Assembly: GCF_029338355.1 (NCBI RefSeq)
Contig: NZ_CP119802.1
Location: forward strand, 1,178,001-1,242,000
Reading direction: 5' to 3'
Source: Halosegnis marinus
GTDB taxonomy: Archaea > Halobacteriota > Halobacteria > Halobacteriales > Haloarculaceae
Length of the DNA: 64,000 bases
Part shown: positions 16,155 to 27,550 of the stretch, one piece after another
Position numbering within the stretch: the stretch's first letter is position 1
How the letters are laid out: each line of letters begins with the position of its first letter
Translations under genes and position numbers: made by a program
Notes under the pieces: model-generated
Database searches by the model: none
Seen by the model: only the letters and a program-made list of their open reading frames with translations
What the model was told of the DNA's origin: nothing

Positions 16155-16196
16155 AGCCCTGATGGTTCGGTGACACCCGGTATGGTGTCGCCGACC
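16155..16196 (+). other. 16S processing stem, 5' arm
   Basis: Bases 16155-16168 (AGCCCTGATGGTTC) pair perfectly with 17810-17823. Bases 16176-16181 pair with 17797-17802, and 16184-16196 (GGTGTCGCCGACC) pair perfectly with 17783-17795. The unpaired bases between the helices form the bulge-helix-bulge that archaeal splicing endonuclease (endA, this window) cuts to release pre-16S. Confidence 0.85.
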
Positions 16197-16270
16197 GATC
16201 CCACAGATAGCGATATACACATCTCTTCGGAGATGTGTCCCGCCTAACCCTCCAGCATCCGCTGGAGAAC

Positions 16271-17737
<1,467 letters not shown>

Positions 17738-17782
17738 AAAGACCGGGACCGGGGTTTCACCCCGGCCCACCTTCGTGGGTTC

Positions 17783-17823
17783 GGTCGGCGACACCGACCG
17801 GGCACCTTAGAACCATCAGGGCT
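17783..17823 (+). other. 16S processing stem, 3' arm
   Basis: Complement of 16155-16196: 17783-17795 (GGTCGGCGACACC) is the inner helix, 17797-17802 the middle helix and 17810-17823 (GAACCATCAGGGCT) the outer helix. It closes the precursor around 16S, upstream of tRNA-Ala. Confidence 0.85.
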
Positions 17824-17874
17824 ACAGTCGCGACCGCTACTCGCTCGACGCGTAGCTACCGGTCGCGGCTGCCA

Positions 17875-17946
17875 GGGCCCATAGCTCAGTGGTAGAGTGC
17901 CTCCTTTGCAAGGAGGATGCCCGGGGTTCGACTCCCCGTGGGTCCA
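17875..17946 (+). tRNA. tRNA-Ala(UGC)
   Basis: Acceptor GGGCCCA/TGGGTCC with discriminator A. D-arm TAGCTCAGTGGTAGAG; anticodon stem CCTCC/GGAGG around loop TTTGCAA, anticodon TGC at 17907-17909. T-arm GGGGTTCGACTCCCC. 72 nt, CCA not encoded. The 16S-23S spacer position of tRNA-Ala is standard in euryarchaea. Confidence 0.98.
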
Positions 17947-17966
17947 TGTACGCGACGAACCGTGCC

Positions 17967-17976
17967 CCTTATGTGT
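17967..17976 (+). promoter_or_regulatory. Spacer promoter ahead of 23S
   Basis: CCTTATGTGT inside CGTGCCCCTTATGTGTGGCA, followed by GTCCGATG. It repeats the box and initiator pattern of the leader promoters, so extra initiation upstream of 23S is likely. Spacer promoters are known from Halobacterium rRNA operons. Confidence 0.6.
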
Positions 17977-18088
17977 GGCACCGTGTTCGTCCGATGTACG
18001 ACCGATGCACCACGCCGTGCGAGCGGGGTGGGAAGGGTGGATGTGCACACCGGCTTGCAACCGGGTGCCGCGATGAAACCGTATGTAC

Positions 18089-18119
18089 GTGCAATCCAGG
18101 CGCTCACTGGACCCGTTCA
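18089..18119 (+). other. 23S processing stem, 5' arm
   Basis: GTGCAATCCAG (18089-18099) pairs with CTGGATTGCAC (21080-21090), and CTGGACCCGTTCA (18107-18119) pairs with TGAACGGGTCCAG (21060-21072). The 7-nt segments between the two helices (18100-18106 and 21073-21079) form the bulge-helix-bulge cut by the splicing endonuclease. Confidence 0.88.
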
Positions 18120-18134
18120 CTGTGCTCAGTGATC

Positions 18135-21038
<2,904 letters not shown>

Positions 21039-21059
21039 TCAATCATCGCACTGACCCAT

Positions 21060-21090
21060 TGAACGGGTCCAGGCGCAAACTGGATTGCAC
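21060..21090 (+). other. 23S processing stem, 3' arm
   Basis: Partner of 18089-18119; both helices are perfect over 13 and 11 bp. Lies 22 nt after the end of 23S. Confidence 0.88.
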
Positions 21091-21118
21091 ATGCATACGG
21101 TTGCATCATCACATGCAC

Positions 21119-21173
21119 CACCGATACAGGCGTTCCCCACGCGGGGATCGCGGTTCGACTCCGCGAATCGGCG
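21119..21173 (+). ncRNA. Mini-tRNA (acceptor stem plus T-arm) preceding 5S
   Basis: CACCGAT (21119-21125) pairs with ATCGGCG (21167-21173) except for one A-C mismatch. A textbook T-arm follows the acceptor geometry: stem CGCGG (21149-21153), loop TTCGACT, stem CCGCG (21161-21165). A small hairpin CCCC/GGGG (21135-21145) replaces the D and anticodon arms. The acceptor ends exactly at the base before 5S. In Haloferax volcanii a tRNA-like element at this place directs tRNase Z to make the 5S 5' end, and the same use is inferred here. Confidence 0.75.
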
Positions 21174-21295
21174 TTAAGGCGGCCATAGCGGCGGGGACAC
21201 TCCCGTACCCATCCCGAACACGGAAGATAAGCCCGCCAGCGTTCCGGCGAGTACTGGAGTGCGCGAGCCTCTGGGAAATCCGGTTCGCCGCCTGC
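21174..21295 (+). rRNA. 5S ribosomal RNA
   Basis: Starts TTAAGGCGGCCATAGCGG; internal CCCGTACCCATCCCGAACAC and GATAAGCCCGCCAGCGTTCC are universal archaeal 5S marks. The closing helix AAGGCGGC pairs with GCCGCCT near the 3' end. About 122 nt; the 3' end is accurate to one or two bases. Confidence 0.96.
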
Positions 21296-21401
21296 CAATC
21301 ATATCACGGCCTCACGGGCACCGCGCCCGTGGGGCCGTTTTCATTTACGGACGGAGCCGATGGCTCCGACGCGAACCGCCCAGCGGCGGCACCGCCGACC
21401 G

Positions 21402-21411
21402 CTATACTTAA
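21402..21411 (+). promoter_or_regulatory. TATA box of tRNA-Cys
   Basis: CTATACTTAA, 28-37 nt before the tRNA. It suggests that tRNA-Cys can be made independently of the rRNA operon. Confidence 0.65.
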
Positions 21412-21438
21412 CCGAGGCAGTACACTACCGACGACTGC

Positions 21439-21512
21439 GCCAAGGTGGCAGAGTGGCCTTACGCGGTCGCCTGCAGAGCGACTACACGCCGGTTCGAATC
21501 CGGCCCTTGGCT
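21439..21512 (+). tRNA. tRNA-Cys(GCA)
   Basis: Acceptor GCCAAGG/CCTTGGC with discriminator T(U), the cysteine identity base. Anticodon stem GTCGC/GCGAC around CTGCAGA gives anticodon GCA at 21473-21475. T-arm GCCGGTTCGAATCCGGC. 74 nt, CCA not encoded. Distal position in the rRNA operon is usual in haloarchaea. Confidence 0.97.
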
Positions 21513-21615
21513 TGGTCCGAGACACGGAGCGGCTGCTGGGGCGATTCTCCACACGACCGCCGGGATGCGTCCCCGTCCGCGGTGGCTTTTTGCTCCCCGC
21601 CGGTCCAGCGGGGGT

Positions 21616-22050
21616 ATGGAGATCGAGACGGTCCTCGTTCCCGTCGACGGGAGCGAGGAGTCGGTCGCGGCCGTCGAGTACGGCGTCGCGATAGCCGACG
21701 CGTACGGGGCGTCGGTCCACGCGCTGTACGTGTTGGGCGAGGGAATGGTCCGCGGGGTGGAAGCCGGGGACCTGGCGGACGAGGAGGTCGCGGCCGAATC
21801 GGAGGCGTTCCTGGACGAGGTACAGCGGATGGCCGGCGACGTGCCGGTGAGCCGAGCGATGGCCGCGGGCTTCTCGCTGTCGCAGCTCTCGCGGCATCCC
21901 GGTAGCGTCATCCTCGACGCCGCGGACGACGTGGCGGCGGACTTCCTCGTCGTTCCGCGGGAGCCGCTGACCGGCGACCCGAGCGCGGTCATCGAGAAGG
22001 CGGCCGAGTACGTCCTCGCGCACGCGTCCCAGCCGGTGCTGTCGGTGTGA
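21616..22050 (+). CDS. Universal stress protein, UspA family
   Basis: 144 residues with the UspA fold: start MEIETVLVPVDGSEESVAAVEYGVAIADAYG, then ALYVLGEG, and the end VLAHASQPVLSV. The usual ATP loop G-x2-G-x9-G-S/T is not clear in VVPREPLTGDPSAVIEKAAEY, so it may be a non-ATP-binding type. Start ATG at 21616, 104 nt after tRNA-Cys. A role in stress physiology is only inferred from the family. Confidence 0.85.
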   Translation: MEIETVLVPVDGSEESVAAVEYGVAIADAYGASVHALYVLGEGMVRGVEAGDLADEEVAAESEAFLDEVQRMAGDVPVSRAMAAGFSLSQLSRHPGSVILDAADDVAADFLVVPREPLTGDPSAVIEKAAEYVLAHASQPVLSV

Positions 22051-22087
22051 CCGTGAGTCTCTTTCCCGTTCCCCTCCAGCGCCGCGT

Positions 22088-22555
22088 ATGAGCAGCGACC
22101 CGACCGCGCCGTGGCGGCGACTGCTGGAGGTCGTCGACGCGGCCGCCGAGGAGTACCGCGAGGAGGGCCGGACGGTGGTCACGGTCGAACCGGCCGACGT
22201 AACCGTCGTTCCGGCCGACGCGGGCCCGTTCGGTCTCGTCGCCGTCGTCCCGGACGACGAGCACGCGGCGCTTACCGACCTCGTTGCGGGCCGCGAGTTC
22301 CCCACGACCGACGTGTTCAGACGCATCGCGGGTGACCTCGTACTGCTCGGCGTGGCTGTCGAGAGCGCGGACGGCGAGGCCGCGGCGCTCGTCCCGCTGT
22401 ACTACGAGCGGACGCGCGAGGAGGAAGGTGAGCTACGGAAACACGACGGCGTCCTCTACACCCGGGTTCGGGGGCTGTCGGGACGCGATACGGTGACGTT
22501 CGAGCACGACGACCCGGCGGCCTTCCTCCCCGACGAGCGGTTCGACGCCGACTAG
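22088..22555 (+). CDS. Haloarchaeal hypothetical protein, 155 aa
   Basis: Acidic protein starting MSSDPTAPWRRLLEVVDAAA, with predicted alternating helices and strands (TVVTVEPADVTVVPADAG; FGLVAVVPDDEHAAL). A C-terminal half holds LVLLGVAVES and VPLYYERTREEEGEL. No signal peptide, membrane segment or catalytic motif is visible. It follows the Usp gene by 37 nt and ends 4 nt inside a convergent gene. I do not recognise a function; conserved-looking length and codon use support a real gene. Confidence 0.75.
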   Translation: MSSDPTAPWRRLLEVVDAAAEEYREEGRTVVTVEPADVTVVPADAGPFGLVAVVPDDEHAALTDLVAGREFPTTDVFRRIAGDLVLLGVAVESADGEAAALVPLYYERTREEEGELRKHDGVLYTRVRGLSGRDTVTFEHDDPAAFLPDERFDAD

Positions 22556-23181
22556 TCGTCCGCGGTGACGTCGTGGGTGTGGCCGCACTCCGGGCACGTC
22601 ACCTCGTCGTGGCGCAGCGCGGCGGAGTGGGAGCGCACCTCGCGCATCACCTCGGAGATACGGTCCTCCGCGGCGAGTTCCTCGTCCACGGAGAGTTCGA
22701 CGCCCTCCACCTCCAACAGGAACTTCGCGACCTCCGTCACCTCGTACATCAGGTCGTCGAGCTCCTCGGCGGTGAAGAAGTCGCACATCGCGCCGTAGAG
22801 GAACGTCGCGCCGGCCTTCCGGACCTTCCCCTCGAACGACGAGCGGGCCTGATTGACGGCCTGCGGGGAGTAGGTGTCCGTCATGAAGGGGACGAGGCGC
22901 GGGAGGTTCTCGCCGATCTTCGTCATCTCGACGCCCGTCTCGGTGCGGAAGTCGGCACACAGCCGCGCGATGGCCCACTCGCGGGCGGTGATGTAGGTGC
23001 GGTCGCGGAGGAACTCGTTCGCCCGGTCGTACGTCGCGCCGTCTATCTTCGAGAAGCGGGCGTACTCGCGGACGTCCTCGGGAACCTCCTCGGCGCTCGC
23101 CTCCGTCTCCCCCTCGTCGACCCGTCGGACGGCGCTCGTCAGGTCGGTCCGCTCCTCCTCGGCTCCGGACGCGTCGGTCAT
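22552..23181 (-). CDS. Haloarchaeal DUF5806-like protein, 209 aa
   Basis: Matches my recollection of a haloarchaea-wide family (DUF5806) by the highly conserved stretch VREYARFSKIDGATYDRANEF through TYITAREWAIARLCADF and TGVEMTKIGENLPRLVPF. The last 20 residues add a zinc knuckle, CPECGHTH. The helical, acidic body and the strong conservation of the middle suggest a housekeeping role, perhaps nucleic-acid- or regulator-linked, but no activity is known. The ATG at 23181 gives the acidic N-terminus usual for halophiles. Confidence 0.82.
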   Translation of the reverse strand: MTDASGAEEERTDLTSAVRRVDEGETEASAEEVPEDVREYARFSKIDGATYDRANEFLRDRTYITAREWAIARLCADFRTETGVEMTKIGENLPRLVPFMTDTYSPQAVNQARSSFEGKVRKAGATFLYGAMCDFFTAEELDDLMYEVTEVAKFLLEVEGVELSVDEELAAEDRISEVMREVRSHSAALRHDEVTCPECGHTHDVTADD

Positions 23182-23248
23182 GGCTCCGACTCGGGTACGG
23201 CTCCGAAAAAGCGTGTCGGCGAGCGTCCGCCGTGTGTCGGACGCGCGC

Positions 23249-23611
23249 TCACTCCCGTTCCGCGTCGCGCTCGCGCCGCTCGATGTAGGCCGCCGCGTCC
23301 TCGCGGTTCTCGGTTTCGAGCAGGCGTTCGAGCCGCCGCTCGAACTCCTCGTCGGAGAGGTCGCCGTCGGCGTAGCGCCGCTTGAGCGCGTCAAGCGCGT
23401 CCTCTCCCTCCTCGACGTCGTCGTCCGGTTCCTCCTCCTCGTCGTCGAGCCCGAGGAGGATGCTCACGAGCGGGAGCACCACCGCGAACCCGATGACCCA
23501 GATCGCCCAGAAGTACGGGTAGCCGGCGAACAGCGCGAGAAACCCCGCGCCGAGCACGAGGAAGACGGTCACCTCGTCGGCCCGCGTCCGGAGGTTCTCG
23601 GCGACGCCCAT
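23249..23611 (-). CDS. Membrane protein with C-terminal SHOCT domain, 120 aa
   Basis: Two adjacent hydrophobic helices (VTVFLVLGAGFLALFAGY and FWAIWVIGFAVVLPLVSILLG, about residues 14-52) are followed by an acidic linker. A SHOCT motif follows at about 72-96 (DALDALKRRYADGDLSDEEFERRLERLLE). SHOCT domains are thought to mediate oligomerisation of membrane or secreted proteins. Upstream and downstream genes are divergent or unrelated, so the partner is unknown. Confidence 0.85.
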   Translation of the reverse strand: MGVAENLRTRADEVTVFLVLGAGFLALFAGYPYFWAIWVIGFAVVLPLVSILLGLDDEEEEPDDDVEEGEDALDALKRRYADGDLSDEEFERRLERLLETENREDAAAYIERRERDAERE

Positions 23612-23710
23612 ACCGAGGGGTCGCCGCCCCGGGACAAAAGCGCGCCGCCATCGCGCCGTCCCCGCGTCGTCGCCGGGACGCTTTTGCCCCCGGCCGGCGT
23701 TGCCGGGCGC

Positions 23711-24079
23711 ATGCACGTGCTGTTGGGTATCGGCGGGAGCGAGGACTCGATACGGGCGCTCGACCGGACCATCGAGCGGTCGCTGGAGGCCGGCGACGAC
23801 CTCGTCGTCGCGGTCCTCGACAACCCGGACTCCGAGCCGTCGCAGTCGGCGGTCGCGGAGCGGGCGCGCGAGCGGCTCGCCGACGCGGGGTTGGACGCCG
23901 AGGTCCGGCCGGTCGCGGGCGACCCCGGAAGCGCGCTGGTCGACCTCGCGGAGGCGGAGGGGTTCGACCGCATCGTGCTGGGCGGCGGCGAGACCAGTCC
24001 GCTCGGCAAGATACAGCTCGGCTCCATCGCGGAGTTCGTCCTCCTGAACGCGCCCGTCTCGGTGACGCTCGTCCGATGA
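23711..24079 (+). CDS. Universal stress protein (UspA-like), 122 aa
   Basis: Short Usp: MHVLLGIGGSEDSIRALDRTIERS, then VVAVLDN, DAEVRPVAGDPGSALVDLAE, and IVLGGGETSPLGKIQLGSIAEFVLLNAPVSVTLVR. The glycine-rich GGGETSPLGKIQLGS fits the ATP-phosphate loop G-x2-G-x9-G-S, so nucleotide binding is plausible, unlike the Usp at 21616. The stop overlaps the following GNAT gene by 4 nt, which implies a two-gene unit. Confidence 0.87.
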   Translation: MHVLLGIGGSEDSIRALDRTIERSLEAGDDLVVAVLDNPDSEPSQSAVAERARERLADAGLDAEVRPVAGDPGSALVDLAEAEGFDRIVLGGGETSPLGKIQLGSIAEFVLLNAPVSVTLVR

Positions 24080-24618
24080 GCCGCGTCTATCCGGACGACG
24101 TCGCCGGCCCGTACGAGCCGCCGCCGCGCGCGTTCACCGACCGCGACGGCCGCGAGGTGGAGGTGCGGCGCTTCCGCGAGGCCGACCGCGAGGCGCTCGT
24201 GGAGATGTACGTCGCCTTCGACCCGGAGGACCGCGCGCAGGGTATCCCGCCGACGGGCGAGACGAACGTCCGGAAGTGGCTCGACACCATCGTCACCGAC
24301 GCGGGGACCAACGTCGTCGCGTGGCACGGCGACCGCGTGGTGGGCCACGCCACGCTCGTTCCCGACTTCGACGACGGCGGCGGCGACGACGACGCCTACG
24401 AACTCGCCATCTTCGTCCTCCACGAGTATCAGGAAGCGGGCATCGGGTCGCGGCTCATCGAGGGGCTGCTCGGCGCGGGGCGCGAGGACGGCGCGGAGCG
24501 GGTCTGGCTCACCGTCGAACGGTGGAACGGGGCCGCGGTCGGCCTCTACGAGAAGGTGGGGTTCGAGCCCTCCGACACCGGGAGCTTCGAACTGGAGATG
24601 TCGGCGCGCCTACGCTGA
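24076..24618 (+). CDS. GNAT-family N-acetyltransferase
   Basis: 180 residues. After an N-terminal segment (EPPPRAFTDRDGREVEVRRFREADREALVEMY), the GNAT core shows ELAIFVLHEYQEAGIGSRLIEGLL. There the acetyl-CoA loop (Q/R-x-x-G-x-G/A) appears as QEAGIGSRL. ERVWLTVERWNGAAVGLYEKVGFEP is the usual C-terminal strand and helix. The acceptor is unknown. Pairing with a small ATP-binding Usp resembles bacterial and archaeal Usp-acetyltransferase fusions, which suggests protein acetylation controlled by the Usp; this is inference. Confidence 0.88.
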   Translation: MSRVYPDDVAGPYEPPPRAFTDRDGREVEVRRFREADREALVEMYVAFDPEDRAQGIPPTGETNVRKWLDTIVTDAGTNVVAWHGDRVVGHATLVPDFDDGGGDDDAYELAIFVLHEYQEAGIGSRLIEGLLGAGREDGAERVWLTVERWNGAAVGLYEKVGFEPSDTGSFELEMSARLR

Positions 24619-25884
24619 CCGGACGTTCTCGCCCGCAGCGTCGCCGAACCCCTCACCCCTCTCGTACACGACCGTCCCGCGCACGAGCGTCAGCTCCGGG
24701 AACACGGCGTCGCGTCCCTCGAACGGCGTCCAGTCGCACTTCGTGTGGAGGTCCGCGGCCCGGACCGGCCGCGACCCCTCGGGGTCCACGAGCACGAGGT
24801 CGGCGTCGTATCCCTCGGCGACCCGGCCCTTGTTCGGCAGGTCGAACACCGCCGCGGGGTTCGCGGCCGTGAGGTCGCGCACCCGCTCGTAGGTGAGGTC
24901 CCCCCGTCGCGCGCGTTCGAGCAGGAGCGGGAGCGCCGTCTCGACGCCCGGCACCCCCGAGGGGGCGTCCCAGATGCCGGCGTCCTTCTCCGCGCGGGTG
25001 TGGGGTGCGTGGTCGGTCGCGACGATATCGACCGTTCCGTCCGCGACCCGCTCGAAGACGGCCTCGCGCCGTTCCTCGCTCCGGAGCGGGGGGTTCATCC
25101 GGCCGTGCGTGCCCAGTTCCTCGAGGTCGTCGCGCGAGAGGAGCAGGTGGTGGGGCGTCACCTCGCAGGTCATCCCCGCTTCGGCGGCGGCGTCGATGCC
25201 TTCGGGCGTGGAGGTGTGGGCGATGTGGACCGTCGCGCCCGCCTCCGCCGCGACCCGACAGGCGCGCTCGACGGCCACGGCCTCGGCCTCGGCGGTCCGG
25301 TAGGCGCTCCACGCGTCGGCGTCGTCGCGCTCGCGCGCCGACTCGTCGAACAGCGTCGCGTCCTCGGCGTGGACGGTGACCCGGGCGCCCGCCGCCGCCG
25401 CGCGCTCGACGGCGTCCGCGTACAGGTCGGCCTCGATGCCCATGTCGCCCGTCGAGTCCGCGAGGAACACCTCGCCGAGCGCGAACAGCGGGCGGTCGAA
25501 CAGCGAGTCGGGGTCCCACGCCGCCGTGACGCCGCCGTTGATGCCGAAGTCCACGAGCGACGCCGCGGCGAGGTCGGCCTTCGCGTCGAACGCCGCGCCG
25601 TCCACGGTCGGGGGCTCGGTGTTCGGCTGGTCGGCCACGGTCGTCACGCCGCCCGCGGCCGCCGAGCGCGACCCGGTGGCCCACGTCTCCTTGTGCGGGA
25701 AGCCGGGCTGGCGGAAGTGGACGTGGGCGTCTATCATCCCCGGCAGGAGCAGTCGGTCGGTCGCGTCCACGACCCGCTCGTCCGCCCCGGCGTCGAGGTC
25801 GGCCCCGACGGCGGCGACCGTCTCGCCGGCCACACGCACGTCCTCCACGCGGCCGTCGGCGAGCGTCGCGTTCTCGAAGAGCAT
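24610..25884 (-). CDS. pyrC: Dihydroorotase
   Basis: Cyclises carbamoyl aspartate to dihydroorotate in pyrimidine synthesis. 424 residues. The zinc ligands begin with the HxH of MIDAHVHFRQPG near residue 50. GGVTTVADQPNTEPPT is the next conserved block, with His ligands in VTVHAEDATL and VHIAHTSTPEG. Asp in IVATDHAPH near residue 300 is the catalytic base. The N-terminus LFENATLADGRVEDVRVAG is the usual composite beta-sandwich domain. It overlaps the convergent GNAT gene end by 9 nt. Confidence 0.95.
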   Translation of the reverse strand: MLFENATLADGRVEDVRVAGETVAAVGADLDAGADERVVDATDRLLLPGMIDAHVHFRQPGFPHKETWATGSRSAAAGGVTTVADQPNTEPPTVDGAAFDAKADLAAASLVDFGINGGVTAAWDPDSLFDRPLFALGEVFLADSTGDMGIEADLYADAVERAAAAGARVTVHAEDATLFDESARERDDADAWSAYRTAEAEAVAVERACRVAAEAGATVHIAHTSTPEGIDAAAEAGMTCEVTPHHLLLSRDDLEELGTHGRMNPPLRSEERREAVFERVADGTVDIVATDHAPHTRAEKDAGIWDAPSGVPGVETALPLLLERARRGDLTYERVRDLTAANPAAVFDLPNKGRVAEGYDADLVLVDPEGSRPVRAADLHTKCDWTPFEGRDAVFPELTLVRGTVVYERGEGFGDAAGENVRSA

Positions 25885-25920
25885 ACGCCGACTCGGCGAC
25901 CGACCGCGGTAAAGCCCCCG

Positions 25921-26598
25921 CTATCGCACGCGCTCGACGGTCGCCTCGCGGTCCCCGACGAGCGCGGCCTCGATGGCTCGCGCCACCCGCTCCGGGTCGC
26001 CGTCGCCGCCCGCCCGCGCCACGCTCCCCACGGAGTCGGGATCGAACGGCACGTCGAGCGCCGCGTACACCGGGTCGAGCACCTCGGCTATCCCGGCGTG
26101 GTCGCGAACGACACAGATGCCCGCCGTCTGGGCGACTCCCTTCGAGACGCGCTGGGCGAGGCCCACGATTTTCCCCGCCGCCGACAGCGAGTGTTGGCCG
26201 GGACAGAACGACCCGGGCGGCTCCCCGCGCTCGGCGCGCACGCCCACCGTTTCGAGTCCGCGCGCCACGTCCGCGACCGCGGCGTCGTAGCGCTCGTCCA
26301 TCCCGCGGCGCATGTCCGCGACCGGCTCCAGCCGCAGGAAGGCGACGGTGTTCCCCGTGTAGGCGACGGCCCGGCCGCCCACGTCGCGCTCGTAGGGGGG
26401 AAAGCCGTGGTCGCGTGCGGCCTCGCGGGCGCGCTCGTAGCCGTCCGCGCGGGCGTCGCGTCGGCCGAAGGCGACCTGTCGGTGCGGCGTCCACGCGCGC
26501 ACGGCACCCTCGCCGGTCTCGGCGGTGTCGGCACGGAGCGCGGCCGTGACCGCGCGGTCCTCCTCGACCTCGCCCGCGCGTCCCCGCACGATTCGCAT
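25921..26598 (-). CDS. lplA: Lipoate-protein ligase A-type protein
   Basis: 225 residues of the biotin/lipoate ligase fold (BPL_LplA_LipB). FGRRDARADGYERAREAARDHGFPPYERDVGGRAVAY matches the LplA lipoyl-AMP loop with R-x-x-G-G-x-A. AAGKIVGLAQRVSKG has the lysine that contacts lipoyl-AMP, and FDPDSVGSVA the usual end. Haloarchaea have lipoylated 2-oxoacid dehydrogenases although their physiological role was long unclear. Octanoyl versus lipoyl use cannot be told from sequence. The neighbouring gene is divergent. Confidence 0.83.
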   Translation of the reverse strand: MRIVRGRAGEVEEDRAVTAALRADTAETGEGAVRAWTPHRQVAFGRRDARADGYERAREAARDHGFPPYERDVGGRAVAYTGNTVAFLRLEPVADMRRGMDERYDAAVADVARGLETVGVRAERGEPPGSFCPGQHSLSAAGKIVGLAQRVSKGVAQTAGICVVRDHAGIAEVLDPVYAALDVPFDPDSVGSVARAGGDGDPERVARAIEAALVGDREATVERVR

Positions 26599-26649
26599 AC
26601 GCACGGTCGGGAGCGCGGCGGCTAAAGGGTCGCGCTCCCTCCCTCCGGT

Positions 26650-27507
26650 ATGGTCACGCTTCCCGGGGACGTTGTGGCTCGCTACGAGCGGTTCTCGCTG
26701 TACAACTCCCCGTACCCGGCCCACGACCGCGGACACGCCGTCGACCTCTATCCGGGTGAGAACGGCGGGCCGGCCCCCTCGCCCGTCGCCGGGGAGGTGC
26801 TCGACACCCGGACGGTGCGCTGTCCCCCGAAGCCGTACGCCGTCGATACCGACCACCTGATCCTCGTGGACACGGGCGAGCGCGTCGCGCGGGTCCTCCA
26901 CGTCGACCCGGGGGTCGCGCCCGGCGACGAGGTGGCCGTCGGCGACTCGCTCGGCACGCTCGTCCGCTCGGGCTTCTTCGGCCGGTGGGTGGACGACCAC
27001 CTCCACCTCGGCTTCCGCGACCCGGACGCGAACCCCTACCGGGCGTCGGGGTCGCTCCCGCTCTCGCTCGACGTCTCCGTCGCGCCGGTCGCGTGGGACG
27101 GCGCGGGCGACGTGGTCGAAACGGGACCGGAACACGTCACGCTCGACACGCCCGCCCGTGACGGGGACGGGAACGGGGACGGAGACGGCTTTCACGCGCT
27201 GGCGAGCGACGAGGGCGTCCCGCTCGACGGCGGCCTCCCGCACTACACGGGCGGCGGGGTGTTCCGCCCCCGCGAGGGTGACCTCTCGCTGCTCGGGACG
27301 CGGGTCGGGACGGCCGCGGGCCGCGACCTCGAATGGGCCGACGTGGCCGTCGCCGCGAACGGCGAGCGCGCGACGGGGCTGTCGCTGTTCGCTTCCCGGG
27401 TCGGCGTCGGCGCGAAACTCGTCTTCCACGAGGGCCACGACTTCGCGGTCGGCGACCGGGTCGCGGTGTCGGTCGCGCCCGCGGACGACCCCGTGCGCCT
27501 CGGGTGA
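26650..27507 (+). CDS. M23 (lysostaphin-like) peptidase-fold protein, 285 aa
   Basis: The first 150 residues look like a duplicated-hybrid/LysM-less M23 domain. They show DRGHAVDLYP (possible ligands His29 and Asp32), GGPAPSPVAGEVLDTRTV, ARVLHVDPGVAPGDEVAVGDSLGT, and the HxH motif DDHLHLGF (His117, His119). The His-Asp spacing is one residue shorter than usual. There is no signal peptide, so the protein is cytoplasmic as predicted, and archaea have no murein. It may bind metal or act on another substrate. The C-terminal half (GLPHYTGGGVFRPREGDLSLLG) is a second, unrecognised domain. A Gly-Asp-rich hinge (DGDGNGDGDG) divides them. Confidence 0.65.
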   Translation: MVTLPGDVVARYERFSLYNSPYPAHDRGHAVDLYPGENGGPAPSPVAGEVLDTRTVRCPPKPYAVDTDHLILVDTGERVARVLHVDPGVAPGDEVAVGDSLGTLVRSGFFGRWVDDHLHLGFRDPDANPYRASGSLPLSLDVSVAPVAWDGAGDVVETGPEHVTLDTPARDGDGNGDGDGFHALASDEGVPLDGGLPHYTGGGVFRPREGDLSLLGTRVGTAAGRDLEWADVAVAANGERATGLSLFASRVGVGAKLVFHEGHDFAVGDRVAVSVAPADDPVRLG

Positions 27508-27550
27508 CACCGACCCCCAAGGCTTTGCCCCGGCCGCTCGCAGGCCGGCC

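Larger units (their letters stand above)
15444..16270 (+). other. rRNA operon leader, no protein gene seen
   Basis: 827 nt between MC1 and 16S. From left to right it holds an 11-bp inverted repeat (15495-15540), a weak TATA-like GGGGTTAAGTGTAT near 15669, three near-identical promoters (TATA boxes 15806, 15889, 15970), a more diverged fourth (16066), the 5' arm of the 16S processing stem (16155-16196) and two hairpins. The hairpins pair 16217-16224 with 16231-16238, and 16250-16256 with 16261-16267, just before mature 16S. The open frames here are shadows with no family similarity. Confidence 0.85.

Noticed and set aside
21296-21360. Hairpin GGGCACCGCGCCC followed by GTTTTCATTT as rRNA terminator
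   Set aside because: Plausible but weak: the T-run is interrupted, and tRNA-Cys follows with its own TATA box, so I did not list it as a terminator.
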